From: Propionibacteriaceae bacterium
Lineage (GTDB): Bacteria; Actinomycetota; Actinomycetes; Propionibacteriales; Propionibacteriaceae
Direction of reading: 5' to 3'
DNA: 64,000 nt
Assembly (NCBI GenBank): GCA_031266665.1
Contig: JAISAO010000013.1
Coordinates: forward strand, 56,804 to 120,803
Shown here: positions 43,692 to 52,093 of the stretch, piece after piece
Layout of the letters: each line of letters begins with the position of its first letter
Numbering within the stretch: the stretch's first letter is position 1
Made by a program: the position numbers and the translations under genes
The notes under the pieces: model-generated
Databases searched by the model: none
Told to the model about the DNA's origin: nothing
Seen by the model: the letters and a program-made list of their open reading frames with translations, nothing else

Positions 43692-44360
43692 ATGTCTGAG
43701 AGATCCTGGGAACTGGTCAGGCGGGCCTTCTGGCCGCTGATCGAAGCCACGCTGACGACGACCGTGCCGCTGGCCCTGTGCTCGTTCGCCATCGGGTTGG
43801 TGATCGCGCTGGTCGTCGCCTTGGCCAAATTGTCGCCGACGCGCCCGGTGGCGCTGATCGGCACCTTCTACGTCTCCCTCATCCGGGGCACGCCGCTGCT
43901 CGTGCAGCTATACATCATTTTCTACGGACTGCCGTTCCTCGGCCTCACCTTGCCCACCTTCCCGTCGGCGGTGATCGCTTTGTCGGCCAATGTGGGCGGC
44001 TACGCGGCCGAAGCCTTTCGTGGCGCCATTCTGGCCGTGCCGCAGGGGCAGTGGGAGGCGGCCAGCACCATCGGGCTGGGCCGCTGGAACAGCCTGCGCC
44101 GCGTCGTGCTGCCGCAAGCGCTGCGCCTGGCCGTGCCGCCGCTGTCCAACACCTTCATCTCACTGGTCAAAGACACCTCGCTGTGCTCGGTGGTGATGGT
44201 GACCGAACTGGTCCGGCGGGCGCAGCAATTCGCCACGCCGGCCTACGACTTCCTGCCCATGTATATCGAGGCCGCGCTGATCTACTGGCCGATCTGCAGC
44301 GCCCTGTCCCTGGTCCAGAAACGCCTGGAAGTGAGGTTGGGCCGCCATGTCAGCGTCTGA
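43692..44360 (+). CDS. Amino-acid ABC transporter permease
   Basis: A 222-aa permease of the His/Glu/Gln/cystine class with about five helices. The EAA loop is [20 protein letters not shown], and [20 protein letters not shown] is the conserved N-terminal segment of polar amino-acid permeases. Similar to TcyB/YecS. It would form a homodimeric channel with the ATPase encoded downstream, whose start lies 14 nt inside this gene. Confidence 0.9.
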   Translation: MSERSWELVRRAFWPLIEATLTTTVPLALCSFAIGLVIALVVALAKLSPTRPVALIGTFYVSLIRGTPLLVQLYIIFYGLPFLGLTLPTFPSAVIALSANVGGYAAEAFRGAILAVPQGQWEAASTIGLGRWNSLRRVVLPQALRLAVPPLSNTFISLVKDTSLCSVVMVTELVRRAQQFATPAYDFLPMYIEAALIYWPICSALSLVQKRLEVRLGRHVSV

Positions 44361-45255
44361 GCCCAGCGGCCCTAGCCGCCGGGCTGAGCCTCGATCCGCC
44401 ACCGCCCTGCTGCCGAGCGTCCCGGTCAAGGCCGAGCCCCGGTCCGCCGCTCCCCCGCCGCCGGACGGCCTCACTGAGGCCGGGTTGCGCGCCCGCGTCA
44501 CCGGGCTGCGCAAGAGTTTCGGCCGCAACGCGGTCCTCAAAGGCGTCGCCTTGGACATCCCGGCGGCCTCCGTCACCGTGCTGATCGGACCCTCCGGCTC
44601 GGGCAAGACCACCTTGCTGCGCTGCCTGAACGGACTGGAGCGGCCGCAGGCGGGCGCGGTCTGGGTGGACGGTGTGACGGTCGACTACGCCGCGCGCCCC
44701 GGCGCCGACCAGTTGCGGGCGCTACGGGCCAAGAGCGGTTTCGTCTTCCAGGCCCACCACCTGTTCCCCCACCGCACCGCCTTGCAGAACGTCACCGAGG
44801 GTCTGATCTACGGGCGGGGCCGCCTGAACCCTGATCGGCCGATGGCCGAGGCCACCGGCCGCCGGGTGTTGGCCCGGGTGGGGCTGGCCGACAAGGCCGA
44901 CGCCTACCCGGGCGAACTCTCCGGCGGGCAGCAGCAGCGCGTCGGCATCGCCCGGGCGATCGCGCTGGACCCGCGCCTGCTGCTGTTCGACGAGCCGACC
45001 TCAGCGCTCGACCCGGAGATCGTCGGCGAGGTGTTGGCCGTCATGCGCGATCTGGCCCGCGGCGGCTGGACGATGGTGGTGGTGACGCACGAGATGGGCT
45101 TCGCGTTGCAGGTGGCCGACCGGGTGGCGTTCCTCGATGGCGGCGTGATCGTGGAGCAGGGCCGGCCGGCGGAGGTGCTGCGCCACCCCGCCCAGGAGCG
45201 CACCCGCCGCTTCTTGAAACGGGTCCTGGACCCGTTGTCGGACGACGGGCGATGA
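44347..45255 (+). CDS. Amino-acid ABC transporter ATP-binding protein
   Basis: A 302-aa ABC ATPase: Walker [22 protein letters not shown]-loop [10 protein letters not shown], signature [17 protein letters not shown], Walker [15 protein letters not shown] and switch VVTHEMGFA. All motifs match polar amino-acid importers (GlnQ/TcyC/YecC). The first ~50 residues are an extra Pro/Ala/Arg-rich extension, so translation could also begin internally. Powers uptake for the preceding binding protein and permease. Confidence 0.9.
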   Translation: MSASEPSGPSRRAEPRSATALLPSVPVKAEPRSAAPPPPDGLTEAGLRARVTGLRKSFGRNAVLKGVALDIPAASVTVLIGPSGSGKTTLLRCLNGLERPQAGAVWVDGVTVDYAARPGADQLRALRAKSGFVFQAHHLFPHRTALQNVTEGLIYGRGRLNPDRPMAEATGRRVLARVGLADKADAYPGELSGGQQQRVGIARAIALDPRLLLFDEPTSALDPEIVGEVLAVMRDLARGGWTMVVVTHEMGFALQVADRVAFLDGGVIVEQGRPAEVLRHPAQERTRRFLKRVLDPLSDDGR

Positions 45256-45276
45256 GCGGTCTCGCCGGGCGACGGG

Positions 45277-45540
45277 TCACCGGGCCGCCGCTACCCTCTC
45301 CTCGATCCAGGTCTCAATCAAATCCTGAACGGATGTCCCCGTTTGGCCAGACTCTTGCTCGAGCGCGTCGAAAACCTTAACCGGCAGATCGACAGCAACG
45401 GTGCGGGTCTCGGGGCCGACGACGCGCGCGTTCTCCACGTCGCAGTACTGAAGGATATCGACCTCGCCCTCGTCGAACAACCGGTCAAACCCCTCTACGC
45501 TGATGGCTGCTCCCCTACCTTTCTTTGAGTCGCCGCTCAT
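45277..45540 (-). CDS. BrnA/CopG-type antitoxin
   Basis: An 87-aa antitoxin. The C-terminal half is a ribbon-helix-helix-like DNA-binding unit (TRTVAVDLPVKVFDALEQES, GTSVQDLIETWIEERV). The N-terminal half (FDRLFDEGEVDILQYCDVEN) is the toxin-binding arm seen in CopG partners of BrnT. It overlaps the 3' end of the toxin gene by 26 nt, the normal toxin-first order. The toxin gene is frameshifted, so this antitoxin may now be an orphan or protect against related toxins. Confidence 0.78.
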   Translation of the reverse strand: MSGDSKKGRGAAISVEGFDRLFDEGEVDILQYCDVENARVVGPETRTVAVDLPVKVFDALEQESGQTGTSVQDLIETWIEERVAAAR

Positions 45541-45846
45541 ATAGGGTCACCTCCTCTTTCCGGGACCGCCGTACCGAGATGAACCTGATGGCATCGCCTC
45601 GCATCGTGGTCACTGCTGTCCAGATTCTACCGTTCAGCGGACCGATCACGAGAAGCCTCGGCTCGACCGGATGGTCCATGTCAATTTCGAGTCGGGGCCG
45701 TCCCGCCACATCGCGTTGGCCTCCTCGAAGTCAACGCCGTGCTTGAGCTTGTTGGAGGCGCTCTTGGCGGGGTCCCACTCGAACCGCAGCGGGGAGGTGT
45801 CGGCCGGGCCAACCTCGCCCCCTCCGTCGCGCCCGCCCACGGTCAC
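45515..45846 (-). pseudogene. BrnT-type ribonuclease toxin, frameshifted
   Basis: Two overlapping frames together spell a BrnT toxin. The first gives RFEWDPAKSASNKLKHGVDF then EEANAMWRDG. The second gives RPRLEIDMDHPVEPRLLVIG and RGDAIRFISVRRSRKEEVTL. The switch falls at about 45690-45705 in a GGGGCCGTCCCG tract and is explained by loss of one base. BrnT toxins are ribosome-independent RNases. An AAGGAGG RBS lies before the GTG at 45846. Either the toxin is dead or the sequence has an error here. Confidence 0.75.
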
Positions 45847-46001
45847 ACCTCCTTAGCGACCACGCGAGTGTCGCGCGAATACGGCACGACCACCAGCGGG
45901 ACCCGCCAGAAGACCGAGCCGCTCATCGCCCGGTCGTTGTGATCGTCCAGACGGCCCGCGAAACCAGTCAGACCGACACGGGAAACCGGATTAGGCGCCA
46001 C
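45843..46001 (-). CDS. Possible small ORF upstream of brnT
   Basis: A 52-codon frame (VAPNPVSRVGLTGFAGRLDD..., ending PYSRDTRVVAKEV) from a GTG. Its stop overlaps the brnT GTG. Its last codons also form the toxin's RBS. Not recognised. It may be the tail of a lost gene; the coupling is its only support. Confidence 0.25.
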   Translation of the reverse strand: MAPNPVSRVGLTGFAGRLDDHNDRAMSGSVFWRVPLVVVPYSRDTRVVAKEV

Positions 46002-46200
46002 GCCGATGATCCTACGGCCACCCTCCGATCCCTAAAAGCGTCGCCGGGCTCACCTCCGAAACGGCCACGATTCCAACTCCACCCCCACCGGCGAGAGGTA
46101 GAGCCAGGGCGGGACCCATGATCGCGCCGTGAACAAGCCCCCCAGCCACGATCAGTCGGCCAGCGAGCCCTTCGGAAACCGGATACGCCAGACTTGACGG
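46002..46200. other. Intergenic DNA before the GNAT gene
   Basis: No gene recognised. Its last ~25 bp (AACCGGATACGCCAGACTTGACGG) are duplicated at 41421. The GNAT start codon follows at once without an RBS, so this segment may hold a promoter for a leaderless transcript. Confidence 0.35.
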
Positions 46201-46890
46201 GTGACCGCTGGCGACACCTTTCAGCTGGCGTTGGAGCGCCCCGATCCGGACGACCGGGTGGTCCGAGACGCCATCTGGTCCATCTGGGGCGACCCACGGA
46301 CCTGGACGCACCTGCCGCCGGCCCGCCCGACCGACCCGTCCTGGGCGGCCAACTATCTGGCCGAGCAAGCGCGGGCCTGGCGTCGAGACGGACTCGGCTG
46401 GTGGGTCGTCCGCTTCCGGAGCGACGACGCGGAGCCGCCGACGAGCGACGCGACCGAGATAGGCAATGCTACCTACGTGATCGGCACGGACGACGTGATC
46501 GGGATGAGCGAAGTGATCGGGATGAGCGACGTGATCGGGATGAGCGACGTGATCGGGATGGGCGGTGCCGTTCTGGGCGGAACCACCCGACCGGCCTGGA
46601 ACCTCGGCTACCGCCTGAGCCCAACCGTCTGGGGCCGGGGCCTGGGCACCGTGGTCGCCGCGGCCGGTCTACGGGCGGCGCGGGCGAGACGCCCGGACAT
46701 CCCCGTGACGGCCAGGGTGTTGGAGCGCAACCCCGCCTCCTGGCGAGTGCTCGACCGGATCGGCCTGACCTGCGCTTGGCGCGGCGACGCCCCCGCCGAC
46801 GACAGGCTGACCAGCGGCCTCGCCCGGCGCGTCTACGCCGACCGGCCCCTTGACGCCGACTTGCTGGCCCAACTCATCGCCCTGGGCTGA
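46201..46890 (+). CDS. GNAT-family N-acetyltransferase with internal 18-bp repeats
   Basis: A 229-aa GNAT protein similar to ribosomal-protein alanine acetyltransferase-type enzymes: LGYRLSPTVWGRGLGTVVAA is the acetyl-CoA binding motif, then TARVLERNPASWRVLDRIGL. Between two beta strands (residues ~98-121) lie four copies of a six-residue unit (DVIGMS, EVIGMS, DVIGMS, DVIGMG), encoded by near-identical 18-bp repeats. There is no RBS before the GTG, suggesting leaderless translation. Substrate unknown. Confidence 0.75.
   Translation: MTAGDTFQLALERPDPDDRVVRDAIWSIWGDPRTWTHLPPARPTDPSWAANYLAEQARAWRRDGLGWWVVRFRSDDAEPPTSDATEIGNATYVIGTDDVIGMSEVIGMSDVIGMSDVIGMGGAVLGGTTRPAWNLGYRLSPTVWGRGLGTVVAAAGLRAARARRPDIPVTARVLERNPASWRVLDRIGLTCAWRGDAPADDRLTSGLARRVYADRPLDADLLAQLIALG
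46492..46563 (+). repeat. Four tandem 18-bp units within the GNAT gene
   Basis: GACGTGATCGGGATGAGC repeated at 46492, 46510 (GAA for GAC), 46528 and 46546 (GGC for AGC at the end). Units are in frame, so copy-number changes alter loop length without shifting the frame. Confidence 0.92.
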
Positions 46891-46904
46891 GGGGTCTCGC
46901 CGGC

Positions 46905-47471
46905 TCAGCGGTCCGGGACATCGACATCAGGCCAGGCGCGCAGGTCGAAGAGCAACGCCATGAAACTCCCCGTCAGGGCGAAACGGCCCGCCCGGACCAA
47001 CCCGTCGACCTCCTCCCGGGTGGCCCATGCCACCGCCTGGACCTCCGAGGCCTGGAGGACCAGAGTCGATAGGTCGACATCCGCCTCGATCAGATAAACC
47101 TCCAACGGGCCGGAGTCACGATTGACCGTGATGATCGGCGGCAGATCCGTGAAATCGTGGACCAAACCGACCTCCTCGAACAACTCGCGCGCCACCGCCT
47201 GCCGCCCGGTCTCACCGGCCAGGGCGGAGCCGCCAGCGGTGATGTCCCAAAGATTCGGCCAATTTGGTTTGTCGGCGGCCCGCTGCTGGACTAGCAGCCG
47301 GCCGTCGGGGCCGAAGATGCCACAGGCCACAACCCGGTGGCGGTCTCCCGGAGCCAGATTGCCGCCCGGATCGCCCTGGGCCGCCCGCCTCACCACCCGG
47401 CCGGTGGCGCGACCGTCGACATCAAGGAGATCCCACACCTCCCCCGACTCGGATTCCGCCGCAGACGACAC
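46905..47471 (-). CDS. NUDIX hydrolase
   Basis: A 188-aa NUDIX protein. The fold begins VWDLLDVDGRATGRVVRR; LLVQQRAADKPNWPNLWDIT leads to a full NUDIX box, AGGSALAGETGRQAVARELF then EEVGL. The layout resembles the isopentenyl-diphosphate isomerase-like/YfcD branch, which hydrolyses or isomerises diphosphates. No pathway genes are adjacent; it is convergent with the GNAT gene (14 nt apart). Confidence 0.85.
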   Translation of the reverse strand: MSSAAESESGEVWDLLDVDGRATGRVVRRAAQGDPGGNLAPGDRHRVVACGIFGPDGRLLVQQRAADKPNWPNLWDITAGGSALAGETGRQAVARELFEEVGLVHDFTDLPPIITVNRDSGPLEVYLIEADVDLSTLVLQASEVQAVAWATREEVDGLVRAGRFALTGSFMALLFDLRAWPDVDVPDR

Positions 47472-47544
47472 GCTTTGAGCCTATCGGGCCAGAAAGCACG
47501 GGAGAAGGCGTCCACCGCCGTGGCCCCCCTGGCGCTCCAGCACG

Positions 47545-48657
47545 TCAACCGGTGGCGTCGGCCCGTTCACCGCCGTCTGGCGGGCCGGGGACGGCCGGGA
47601 CGAACTCGAATCGTCGCTTGAGACCGTTGCCCCAGCCGAAGTCACGGGTCTCGCGCTGGATGCGGCCGATCACGACGCCGGGGGCGACGCCGATTCTCTG
47701 AGCGAAGTCCCTCACGGCTTTGAGGTTGCGGCTCCGGGGCAGGTCGGCGGCCTGAGCGGGCGGAATCAACAGGTCAGCCGCGAACTGATCCGCCGCCGCC
47801 TCCGCGCCCGGGTCGCCGCCGCTCCAGTACAAACCCGTCGCGTTGTCGCGCAGCACATGGCCGAGCTCATGGAAGAGCGTGAACCAAAGTTGATCATCCG
47901 TCTTGCCGCGCAGCGAGAGCTGCACCAGCGGATGCCCGCCTATCCAACGGGTGGCGCCGTAGACGCCTAGCCCAGGCACTTCGGGCACGATGCGGCAGGC
48001 CAGGCCAACCCCGCGCAGCTCGTCCGTGGCCTGCTGGACGTAGGTCGCCGGATCGCCCAGCGTGAGTCGCCGCAACTGGGATAGCCGGGAGGACAGGCCT
48101 TCGCGGTCGAACGGCGGCAAGTCGTCGGGCATGGCCCGCTCGGCCGCCATCAGCCAAGTCATCAGGAGCTCAGGCCGTGGCGCGCTGGCGGCGACCTTGC
48201 GGTAGGCGACGGAACTCTCGGCCCAAGACGGGGTCAGCGCCGCTACCGTGCCGACGCGGAAGAAGGCCAACACCTCGGCCACGACGCCCGCCCGGTCGCC
48301 GACATCTGACGTCACGAAACCCCATTTGCGCAGATAGGCCAGGGGCAGGCGTCGGACCGAGTCGTAGCCCTCGGCCAACTCGGCCTCGCGCGCCAGCCGC
48401 GCCCTCTCCCGCTGGTAGTGGGATTCCAAGCGCGTCCACCAGTCGGCCGACACCCCGGTCACGCGACCCAGCCGCACCGCCATGTCCTCGGTCAAGGCGA
48501 CCTGGGCGCGCAACAGCTCGCTGACATGCTTGCGCGACACGCCCAACCGCCGGGCCAGCTCGGCGGCCTTGAGGCCGTGGTCATCCATCCACTCGGCGAT
48601 GAAGTCGCCCACCGGGACGGCGTAGTCCGGCCGCCTGGCGCGGTCTGACGTGGTCAT
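47545..48657 (-). CDS. higA: HigA-type antitoxin fused to ImmA/IrrE-like metallopeptidase
   Basis: A 370-aa protein. The N-terminal XRE helix-turn-helix is VGDFIAEWMDDHGLKAAELA, RRLGVSRKHVSELLRAQ; the C-terminal ImmA/IrrE zinc peptidase domain has LFHELGHVLRD (HExxH) and AADQFAADLLIP. Long HigA-peptidase antitoxins bind their toxin and repress the operon; the peptidase may cleave regulators. AAGGGAG precedes the ATG at 48657. It lies 13 nt after higB on the same strand, the toxin-first order of higBA. Confidence 0.85.
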   Translation of the reverse strand: MTTSDRARRPDYAVPVGDFIAEWMDDHGLKAAELARRLGVSRKHVSELLRAQVALTEDMAVRLGRVTGVSADWWTRLESHYQRERARLAREAELAEGYDSVRRLPLAYLRKWGFVTSDVGDRAGVVAEVLAFFRVGTVAALTPSWAESSVAYRKVAASAPRPELLMTWLMAAERAMPDDLPPFDREGLSSRLSQLRRLTLGDPATYVQQATDELRGVGLACRIVPEVPGLGVYGATRWIGGHPLVQLSLRGKTDDQLWFTLFHELGHVLRDNATGLYWSGGDPGAEAAADQFAADLLIPPAQAADLPRSRNLKAVRDFAQRIGVAPGVVIGRIQRETRDFGWGNGLKRRFEFVPAVPGPPDGGERADATG

Positions 48658-48670
48658 GTCCGCTCCCTTC

Positions 48671-48904
48671 TCAGTGATAGTCCACGATCTCGACGACGAT
48701 AACGGCGTCACCGTCTCCGACCGGCTGCACGACGACGCGCCAGTTGGCGCTCAGCCGACCCGACCACAGGCCGAGCCGGTCGGCCCTCAGCCGCGCCCAG
48801 TGTCCGCTGGCGCCGGGCAACTCGTCGACGCGGTCGGCCGTGTCCAACTCGGTCAGACGTCGGCGCAAGGCCTTAGCGACGACGGCGCCATAGGCCCGAC
48901 GCAT
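48671..48904 (-). CDS. higB: HigB-type RelE-fold toxin
   Basis: A 77-aa RelE-superfamily toxin: LRADRLGLWSGRLSANWRVV matches the HigB core (GxxSxRxxxxWR) and the C-terminus VIVVEIVDYH is diagnostic. HigB toxins cut mRNA on the ribosome. The family is usually ~92 aa; the N-terminus is slightly short, so the start at 48904 (GAGAG upstream) is not certain. A perfect 37-bp inverted repeat lies 52 bp before the start. Confidence 0.82.
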   Translation of the reverse strand: MRRAYGAVVAKALRRRLTELDTADRVDELPGASGHWARLRADRLGLWSGRLSANWRVVVQPVGDGDAVIVVEIVDYH

Positions 48905-48956
48905 GACTCTCTCATTGGTGCATTCACGCTCCAGCTGACTGGTCTGGTACGAGATT

Positions 48957-48993
48957 GCTACTATCTGTTACCTGTTAGGTAACAGATAGTAGC
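48957..48993. promoter_or_regulatory. Perfect inverted repeat upstream of higBA (operator candidate)
   Basis: Left arm GCTACTATCTGTTACCT, loop GTT, right arm AGGTAACAGATAGTAGC: 17 bp of perfect pairing. It is markedly AT-richer than its surroundings. Placed just upstream of higB, it is the expected site for autorepression by the HigA HTH. It could also form a hairpin. Confidence 0.7.
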
Positions 48994-49547
48994 CAGAAAA
49001 GAGTGGACCGTCAACCACCCATCCGCCGACATAACCATGGGGCCACTCTAGGGACGGCCGCTGACAAGTCTTCCGAGACACGGACGCGGGCGGCCCCTCG
49101 GCGACGCCCAGTCATCTCTGGCGCGGCCAAACCCCGCTGGTGAAGGCCTGCGGCGCCGACCTGGCGGGGTGGACGAAGTCGATCCGATCCCCGGTTTTGG
49201 CGATCCCGCCCAAGGTCCGGAACAAGCCCCTGGTGTCTCGGACCACCAGGCCTGTCCAGTGCCTCGATCCCCGCCCAGTTCCATCACAACCGTCGGCGGG
49301 ATACACCGGCCTTGGTCAACGCCGGCTCTTCGACGATGCGTTCGATCAACCGGCGGGAAGACCGCCCGGTCGCCCTGAGCCGCCATGTGATGACTGCGTC
49401 AGCGCCTCCCGCGACCGCGCGACCGTCCCGGCAGAGCGCACCGCAGCCCACGTCGAAATCGGCTCTGGAACTACGCCGGTCAGCTCAGCATCATCAATCC
49501 CAGTGACTCCACCGGCTCTGTCACAGCCGTCCACTAGCGTTTGGAGC
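48994..49547. other. Gap between higBA and the Wadjet-like operon
   Basis: 554 bp without a secure gene. On the minus strand about 60 codons (49112-49306, including TGLVVRDTRGLFRTLGGIAK and TGDRIDFVHP) look protein-like but continue only by changing frame, so this is probably a decayed gene of unknown kind. The promoter for jetA should lie in the last ~150 bp. Confidence 0.4.
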
Positions 49548-51227
49548 ATGGGACTCGACGCCACGCGCGGCCACCCGCCCGAGACCGGGTGGGTGGCCGG
49601 TGCGCCCAACGACACAGCTGCGGTAGACGCCGACGACGAGCTCGGCGGGTTCTTAGTCGACGAGGCCGTGATGTCAGCCGGCTTCGCGCAAAGAGTGAAG
49701 GCACTAGCCACGACTGCACCATTACACGACCTAGACGCCCGCAAAGGGCAAGTGCAAATCTCGGACTACACGGTTTATCAGATGGCCGAGCTAGCCCTTC
49801 ACGCGATCGACCTCGTTACCATAGCGATGGATTTCGACACCGGTGCCAAGCCCGAAACCGTGCTGCGTGACCTCGTTGACCGGGTCGCCGCGCAAGCTCC
49901 CGGCCGCACCGCCGAAGAGCATCAACGCGTCGCGGAATGGGTTGTGGAGAACCTGCTCAACGTCGGCTCGGCCGACCGCGGTTTCCGCGCCATCTACGGA
50001 ACGTCGGGGCCTAACGGTTACGACCGACGCAGCTTTGACTTCAAGCTGCTCGAGGAGACCAGCGGCCCCGACGGCGAACTGTACTTGCGCGCCTCCAACG
50101 AGGCTGTGAATGTCCTCGTCGGCGCGCTTGAAGTCGACCTCGAAGCCGCTCATATCGCTGCGGACGTGAGACTCGAAACCCTCATCAAACGGGGACGACT
50201 GAGCGAGGCCCAGGCCGCTGCGCAGAATGCTCGCTACCGCACCATCCAGTACGGCGAGTTACTACGCCAGCGACTTGAAGCGACCAGCCGTGATGTCCGC
50301 AACGTCGATTGGGCCGAGGCCATGCCGGAGTTTCTCAACGAGGCCCGCGAGCACATCACGGGCAGATACAAAGCCGAGAACGCCATACTCGTGAATCTGA
50401 CCAAAGCCCGCGACGACGCCGATACCACCACGCGCAAGGTCCAAGCGGCCCGTCTGGTAGAAATCGTGAGCGAATGCCTGCGCCGACACGATCAGCTACA
50501 GAGCGGGCTGCAGGCGGCCGGTCGACGATTCCGCGCCGAGCAGGACCGGCAGACGTTCACCCCCGGACCCACTCGGTCCGCGCTCGACCTCCACGCGCAA
50601 TTACTACGGCCGGCGCTCGCTCTGCCGATAGCCGACGTAGACATCGCCTTGCTCACTTTCTTCACCTCGGCGTCTGGTGTCTCCGTGCCTCATGCGCTGC
50701 GACTGGCTGACTTTTTCGAGGGGCTCATAACCCCTCCCGCCGAACGAGACAGCCTCGGCGACATCATCGAGGACCCTGACATCGAGTTTGACGACGAGCC
50801 CGCCCGTTTCCCCCAGGCCAGTTACGACCACCTCGAATCTCTCCTCGACCTCGACCCGGAGGCCCCGCAACGGCTATCCGGTCTCCTGGCCGACGCCCGG
50901 GAGCGTCAGACCGACGACCCCGAGGCTGAGGACCTCCCGCTGCTTGTCTTGGTTCGAGTGCTCGCCTGGGCGGCCCAGGAGATCGGCGCCGCCCGACGCC
51001 ACCACGAAGCCAGCGTTCTGATGGCCGTCGATGACGGAACAGTGCTGGACGACTCAGAATTCGCTGGCTCCGACCTGCTCGTCGCCAGGGCTGAGATCCT
51101 CCAGAACGAAAGGCCTAACCCTCTCGCCGCTCAACCGGCCGACGGGGAAGACGCCGCCCGCATCGCCCCCATGGCTTCCATCAAGAATGTCGCCATACGC
51201 CATGACAGCGAGGAGAACATCGCATGA
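49548..51227 (+). CDS. jetA: Wadjet/MksF-like JetA subunit (kleisin-type)
   Basis: A 559-aa soluble, mostly helical protein, first of four overlapping genes. No enzymatic motif is visible. An N-terminal winged-helix-like region (VQISDYTVYQMAELALHAID) is followed by long helices (LIKRGRLSEAQAAAQNARYR, IQYGELLRQRLEAT) and an acidic linker, as in MukF/MksF/JetA kleisins that bridge the SMC heads. The call rests on context: MukE-like, SMC and Toprim-nuclease genes follow with 4-8-nt overlaps. ATG 49548 has GGAG unusually close; ATG 49674 (MSAGFAQRVKAL) is an alternative. A large in-frame upstream extension is not protein-like. Confidence 0.7.
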   Translation: MGLDATRGHPPETGWVAGAPNDTAAVDADDELGGFLVDEAVMSAGFAQRVKALATTAPLHDLDARKGQVQISDYTVYQMAELALHAIDLVTIAMDFDTGAKPETVLRDLVDRVAAQAPGRTAEEHQRVAEWVVENLLNVGSADRGFRAIYGTSGPNGYDRRSFDFKLLEETSGPDGELYLRASNEAVNVLVGALEVDLEAAHIAADVRLETLIKRGRLSEAQAAAQNARYRTIQYGELLRQRLEATSRDVRNVDWAEAMPEFLNEAREHITGRYKAENAILVNLTKARDDADTTTRKVQAARLVEIVSECLRRHDQLQSGLQAAGRRFRAEQDRQTFTPGPTRSALDLHAQLLRPALALPIADVDIALLTFFTSASGVSVPHALRLADFFEGLITPPAERDSLGDIIEDPDIEFDDEPARFPQASYDHLESLLDLDPEAPQRLSGLLADARERQTDDPEAEDLPLLVLVRVLAWAAQEIGAARRHHEASVLMAVDDGTVLDDSEFAGSDLLVARAEILQNERPNPLAAQPADGEDAARIAPMASIKNVAIRHDSEENIA

Positions 51228-52093
51228 GACCCATAACCCCCACGACCACCGCCTCAGCTGCCGTCGCCGACGCCTCGCGCCTGGTGGCCTTCGCATTACG
51301 CCCCAAGCGGCGCCCCGCGCGCGATGAGACCTACGCCGAGCTCACCCGCAGGTATCGCGATGACGGCGGCTTCGCCGAACTCGTCAACGCCGTTTGCCTC
51401 GGACTGGATCTCGTGGTTCTCGACGTCGACGACCGCCACGGATTGGTCGCCGCCAGCACTGCGGACAGCGTCTTCGCCGTCCGCATGACCGATTACGCCC
51501 GCCGCACCAGCGGCGAGGGAAAGACCGCCGAACGTGTCCTGCATGCGCTCGCCCACCTCGGCGCCGCGACCCTCGCCTACCCTCGTCCCGCCGATCTGGC
51601 CAGTCCGGCCTACGTAGGTCGTGTCACCGTCAACGGCGTCGAGGCGTTCGTCCGCGAAGCGACCCGCCGTCTCGGTGAGGCTGCGGCCGAGGCCGGCGAG
51701 AACGTCGACCCTCCAGCGGACACGCCCAATCTTGAGGCCGCCTGGCGGGTGTACCAGCGCCGAGCCGCCAGCCCCGGTTCTGGTGACGGGAGACGCGTCT
51801 CATCCTCCACCATCGGTATGGTCAGCAAGGCTCTCGGGTTCCTGGCAGACCAAGGCCTGCTCATCCGACGCAGCGACCAGGACGGCGGCACTTATGCGAC
51901 CACGAGCCGATACCGCGTACAGGTCGCAGAAGCGGGTAGTCGCATGTTCGCCGAACTCCTTGCCCTCGGTATCACCGAGGTCACTGACGGGACGGGAACG
52001 CTAACCCAGATCGAATGGACTCAGCTGGATGTGAGCCACATTATGACCGCCAAGCCCACATCGTCCCCGGAAGTCGGAGTGGCCCATGTATGA
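51224..52093 (+). CDS. jetB: Wadjet/MksE-like JetB subunit
   Basis: A 289-aa protein whose start overlaps jetA by four bases (ATGA) and whose end overlaps jetC by eight. It has paired winged-helix-like parts: EKTAERVLHALAHLGAATLA near residue 100, and STIGMVSKALGFLADQGLLI followed by TTSRYRVQVAEAGSRMF. This matches the small MukE/MksE/DUF4194-type subunit that binds the kleisin. No catalytic motif. Identification is by position, size and double-winged-helix pattern rather than by a signature motif. Confidence 0.68.
   Translation: MRPITPTTTASAAVADASRLVAFALRPKRRPARDETYAELTRRYRDDGGFAELVNAVCLGLDLVVLDVDDRHGLVAASTADSVFAVRMTDYARRTSGEGKTAERVLHALAHLGAATLAYPRPADLASPAYVGRVTVNGVEAFVREATRRLGEAAAEAGENVDPPADTPNLEAAWRVYQRRAASPGSGDGRRVSSSTIGMVSKALGFLADQGLLIRRSDQDGGTYATTSRYRVQVAEAGSRMFAELLALGITEVTDGTGTLTQIEWTQLDVSHIMTAKPTSSPEVGVAHV

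Noticed and set aside
48957..48993. Palindrome as a terminator for a plus-strand gene
   Set aside because: No gene ends on the plus strand nearby and no U tract follows; position before higBA fits an operator better.
49140..49547. Long N-terminal extension of JetA
   Set aside because: Codons here lack protein-like composition and the stretch overlaps a probable decayed minus-strand gene.
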